From CAYUJH01 sp964394585 (GTDB taxonomy: Bacteria > Bacteroidota > Bacteroidia > Cytophagales > Flammeovirgaceae), in NCBI GenBank assembly GCA_964394585.1, contig CAYMYI010000143.1, positions 1 through 9,274 on the forward strand: a DNA stretch of 9,274 nucleotides, given 5' to 3'. The notes under the pieces were generated by a model. That model had not been told where the DNA came from and did not search any database. It saw nothing but the letters and a program-made list of their open reading frames with translations. Positions 6,668 to 9,274 of this stretch are shown piece after piece. Position numbers and translations under genes: made by a program. The number at the start of each line of letters is the position of its first letter. Position 1 is the stretch's first letter.

Positions 6668-9115
6668 ATGATGCGTACACCGCAAAACAGAAGATTTTAT
6701 CGTATCTGTTCCTCCAAAAACATCCTATTGTTTTGTACAATGTTGCTGTGGATACACCAAAAGGTTTCTGCCCAGCAGACTATTGAAGGTCGTGTGCTCG
6801 ATGCTGTTACAAACGAAGCCATGGCATTCGTAAATATTAGTGCCGGAGGGCAATATGGGGCAACCACCAATATCGATGGTGTTTTCAGCATCACATTACC
6901 CGCGAAAGCCACTTCACTACAATTCTCCTTTGTAGGATATGAAAAACTACAACTTCCGATCGATACTAACCTCAACTACCCATTTCTGACGGTATACCTA
7001 AAATCAACTTCTCTTATGCTCGAAGAAGTAACGGTAGGGGGGAGTGCGGACGAAAACCCTGCTAAGCGCATTATGCGTAAAGTAATCCGAAACAAATTAC
7101 AACATAGACCGGAATCTTTACCATATTTCAGCTTTAAAGCATATAGGAAGGTAACTGTTAATCCTATTTTTAAAGAACCAGAAGCCTTTCCAAGCCGGCA
7201 AGAATCATTCAAAAACAGGTATATAGGGCTTATCGAATCATTTTCCAATGTGTACTACCAACCTGAAAACGGATTTCGAGAAGAAATAGAAGCTGTACAA
7301 GCTTCAGGTTTCAAAGAACCTCGGTTTGCCACCCTTACTACACAAATGCCTTTCTTCTCATTTTACCAAGAGTCTTTTAAAGTATTAGAACAAAACTATT
7401 ATAGCCCCATAGCTAATGGAGCCTTACGGAAATACGATTACCAATTAACCGACACCTTATATAGCGGTTCCGATTCCGTTTTTGTAATTCGTTATCAGCC
7501 AAAGCGTACTAAAACCTTTGATGCTTTACAAGGAGTGCTGTACATAAATACAAACGGGTATGCCATTCAAAATGTGATTGCAGAGCCATGGAACCGCAAC
7601 TTCATTGAAATGCGCGTAGAACAACAATATACTCAAGTAGACCAAAAATGGTTTCCCGATCAGCTATTATATCGCATTCACCTACCGGAGTACCCTTCAA
7701 AAGCCTTGGGGGTTAGCATCGAAAGCCGAACGTATCTAAATAGTATTACATTTGAACCCAGCTCCGAGGCTACAAAATGGGGCGGTGCCACAATAAAAGT
7801 AAAACCTAAGGCATATCTGCGCGATAGTCTAAAATGGCGAAGATTACGTCCACAGCCACTTGATACACTAGAGCAATTCACTTATGAATACATGGATAGC
7901 GTTGCCCAAAAAACAGGAATTCGTTTTCTTGAGAATGTATTTAATAGCACAATTACAGGATTATACCCGGCAGGCCCTCTAGCTTTTCGCTTAGGCGAGT
8001 TTATTCATTATAATGAATATGAAAGTCTTCGACCCGGCATTGGGCTACAAACAAATCCCGCTGTTTTTGGTCGGTTCACCATGGGAGGGTATATAGGCAT
8101 AGGCTTCCGCGATGAATCTGTGAAGTATCAAATAGACTCTGATTTTTTACTAGTTCCCTCCTATAATCTTCGTTTGCAGTTATTACATCGCAAAACTGTA
8201 GAGGAACCTGCCCAAATAGGCGATATATCTGCAAATTTTTTGCAAAAGCAATATACACGCCGGTTGATGGCTGCTCGCATGAGCGAGATACGCAGTTGGC
8301 ATATCCAACTAGTGGCGCAGCCTTGGCGACAACTCACTACAAAACTGCACGTTGCCTCCACAGAAGTAAAACCTCTATTTCTTTATCAGTTTACACCGGA
8401 ACAATCTAGTGGTTTCGCTACTTATGAAGATACCCAGGTTGGTTTGCATCTTACGTTCTCTCCCCAAAGTATTACAGTGAACGATGCAACTCAACAGCAA
8501 ACGCTACGGGTAATAACTCAGCCACCCTTGTTCTCTTTTATATTTCAAAAAGGACAAATCACGGAAGAACAACAAGAAATCCCCTATGAACGCTATCAAG
8601 TAGCAATACATAAGATAGTGCCCATCAAAGGAGGAAGTCGTTTATCTCTACGATTGGAAGGTGGATACATTAATAGAACTGTTCCATACCCATTACTTTT
8701 CCATGGAAAAGGGAGTAGTGCTGATGGGTCTAATTGGATAGATGTTGCACAAACATTTCGAACCATGGGGATTTACGAATTCCTACACGATAGATTTGCC
8801 AATGTTTTCATCGAAGCTACCACAGGCAAACCAATCTTTAAAATGGGAATCATACAACCTGAACCCGTGCTAGTACATGCTTCTGGGTGGGGTTGGTTCA
8901 AACAAAATGCAAAGCACGAAGGTATAGCATTTCAAACAATGGATGAGGGATTTCATGAAACAGGCTTACAACTTCATAATCTTATCGGAATAAATTATGT
9001 GAATCTAGCAAGATTAGGACTTGGAGCAGGAGTATATTATCGCCACGGGGTATATCGTCATCCACAACAATCCGACAATTTGAGTTATAAACTACTATTT
9101 CGTTTTAACTTCTAA
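6668..9115 (+). CDS. DUF5686 outer-membrane protein with carboxypeptidase-regulatory-like domain
   Basis: An 815-residue protein with a signal peptide (hydrophobic 18-30, cleavage about VSA|QQ at 35/36). Residues 37-115 form a CarboxypepD_reg-like beta-sandwich (EGRVLDAVTNEAM, then NIDGVFSI and SFVGYEKL), the fold also found at the N-terminus of SusC/TonB-dependent proteins. DUF5686 follows, beginning with ENPAKRIMRKVIRNK (129-143) and FSFKAYRKV (154-162). The second half is rich in beta strands, with the family-like YESLRPGIGLQTN (451-463) and EFLHDRFANVFIE (704-716), and it ends in LLFRFNF, fitting an outer-membrane barrel. No TonB box or plug is evident, so it is not a classic TonB-dependent receptor. 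An in-frame TGA at 6659-6661 restricts the start to the ATG at 6668 or the next codon, 6671. It follows the phosphatase gene by 11 bp. The role of DUF5686 is not established. Confidence 0.88.
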   Translation: MMRTPQNRRFYRICSSKNILLFCTMLLWIHQKVSAQQTIEGRVLDAVTNEAMAFVNISAGGQYGATTNIDGVFSITLPAKATSLQFSFVGYEKLQLPIDTNLNYPFLTVYLKSTSLMLEEVTVGGSADENPAKRIMRKVIRNKLQHRPESLPYFSFKAYRKVTVNPIFKEPEAFPSRQESFKNRYIGLIESFSNVYYQPENGFREEIEAVQASGFKEPRFATLTTQMPFFSFYQESFKVLEQNYYSPIANGALRKYDYQLTDTLYSGSDSVFVIRYQPKRTKTFDALQGVLYINTNGYAIQNVIAEPWNRNFIEMRVEQQYTQVDQKWFPDQLLYRIHLPEYPSKALGVSIESRTYLNSITFEPSSEATKWGGATIKVKPKAYLRDSLKWRRLRPQPLDTLEQFTYEYMDSVAQKTGIRFLENVFNSTITGLYPAGPLAFRLGEFIHYNEYESLRPGIGLQTNPAVFGRFTMGGYIGIGFRDESVKYQIDSDFLLVPSYNLRLQLLHRKTVEEPAQIGDISANFLQKQYTRRLMAARMSEIRSWHIQLVAQPWRQLTTKLHVASTEVKPLFLYQFTPEQSSGFATYEDTQVGLHLTFSPQSITVNDATQQQTLRVITQPPLFSFIFQKGQITEEQQEIPYERYQVAIHKIVPIKGGSRLSLRLEGGYINRTVPYPLLFHGKGSSADGSNWIDVAQTFRTMGIYEFLHDRFANVFIEATTGKPIFKMGIIQPEPVLVHASGWGWFKQNAKHEGIAFQTMDEGFHETGLQLHNLIGINYVNLARLGLGAGVYYRHGVYRHPQQSDNLSYKLLFRFNF

Positions 9116-9121
9116 TTCCTC

Positions 9122-9172
9122 ACACAAGAGTATACTAAGGCTGCTTTATAATGATGCTTTGTGTTTATTTTT
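9122..9172 (+). terminator. Possible intrinsic terminator after the DUF5686 gene
   Basis: ACACAA (9122-9127) pairs with TTGTGT (9159-9164), with a possible extra G-U pair, followed by a T-rich tract to 9172. The enclosed 31 nt hold small self-complementary bits (AGTATACT at 9129-9136). The long loop makes this weak; the palindrome at 9190-9217 is a rival terminator. Confidence 0.3.
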
Positions 9173-9189
9173 AAAAATATCATTCTGAT

Positions 9190-9217
9190 TTTTAACTACT
9201 TATATAAGTAGTTAAAA
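9190..9217. repeat. Perfect 28-bp palindrome
   Basis: TTTTAACTACTTAT and its exact reverse complement meet at the centre (9203/9204) with no spacer and no mismatch. It lies 75 bp after the DUF5686 stop and 16 bp before the -33 element of a strong promoter. It could be the binding site of a dimeric regulator or the stem of a terminator hairpin; as a terminator it would have a usable stem but only a poor T-run on either strand. Confidence 0.6.
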
Positions 9218-9233
9218 TTATTCCTCAAAATTA

Positions 9234-9265
9234 TTTGGCAATAATGTTTAGGGTATCTACTTTTG
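9234..9265 (+). promoter_or_regulatory. Bacteroidota-type promoter (TTTG, 20 bp, TACTTTTG)
   Basis: TTTG at 9234-9237, a 20-bp spacer, and TACTTTTG at 9258-9265 match the primary-sigma consensus of Bacteroidota (TTTG at -33, TAnnTTTG at -7). The start of transcription would be near 9270, with the product to the right of the window. The match and the sequence after it (CATCCGC) resemble strong promoters such as those before stable RNA genes, but the downstream gene is not visible. Confidence 0.65.
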
Positions 9266-9274
9266 CATCCGCTT

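Noticed and set aside
6668..9115. TonB-dependent receptor (SusC-like) call
   Set aside because: The N-terminal beta-sandwich is shared with SusC proteins, but no plug domain or TonB box is visible and the following region matches DUF5686.
1..9274. Defence island, prophage, transposon or CRISPR content
   Set aside because: No transposase, integrase, phage, toxin-antitoxin or nuclease gene and no regularly spaced repeats; the MazG-like enzyme is the stand-alone housekeeping type rather than part of a toxin-antitoxin pair.

Overview
The window looks like chromosomal DNA of a Bacteroidota bacterium, probably a Cytophagales-like lineage. The evidence is an outer-membrane DUF5686 protein with an N-terminal carboxypeptidase-regulatory-like domain, a periplasmic-TPR/SpoIIE-type phosphatase of a kind common in that phylum, A/T-rich leaders with few Shine-Dalgarno sequences, and promoter-like sites of the TTTG / TAnnTTTG type. 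The lineage is inferred from gene content only. No tRNA, rRNA, insertion sequence or CRISPR array was seen.

Layout. (1) 1-1465, plus strand: the 3' end of a MORN-repeat protein gene, overlapping by ATGA a complete HI0933/BaiN-type flavoprotein gene. (2) 1447-2388, minus strand: a PIG-L-type deacetylase lipoprotein, whose 3' end overlaps the flavoprotein gene tail to tail by 19 bp. (3) 2389-2808: a 420-bp A/T-rich gap without a convincing protein gene. It holds an inverted repeat around a -7-like element and a clear plus-strand intrinsic terminator with no plus-strand gene in front of it, so a small RNA or a leader attenuator is possible. (4) 2809-3288, plus: a MazG/PRA-PH-type all-alpha NTP pyrophosphohydrolase, sharing its stop (TTAA) with (5) 3285-3887, minus: a small outer-membrane beta-barrel protein. 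(6) 4002-4481, plus: gluconokinase. (7) 4569-9115, plus: a two-gene unit with an 11-bp gap, made of a TPR/transmembrane/SpoIIE-type phosphatase and a DUF5686 outer-membrane protein. (8) 9116-9274: a possible terminator, a perfect 28-bp palindrome and a near-ideal Bacteroidota promoter firing to the right, toward something beyond the window.

How the genes relate. Most are housekeeping or envelope genes in short units that alternate in strand; they do not form one pathway. The two best-supported functional units are the MORN/flavoprotein pair (overlapping start and stop, likely translational coupling) and the phosphatase/DUF5686 pair (likely co-transcribed, envelope sensing next to an outer-membrane protein). 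I found no clear sign of a defence system, phage, transposon or biosynthetic cluster. The least explained stretches are the two non-coding regions at 2389-2808 and 9116-9274.
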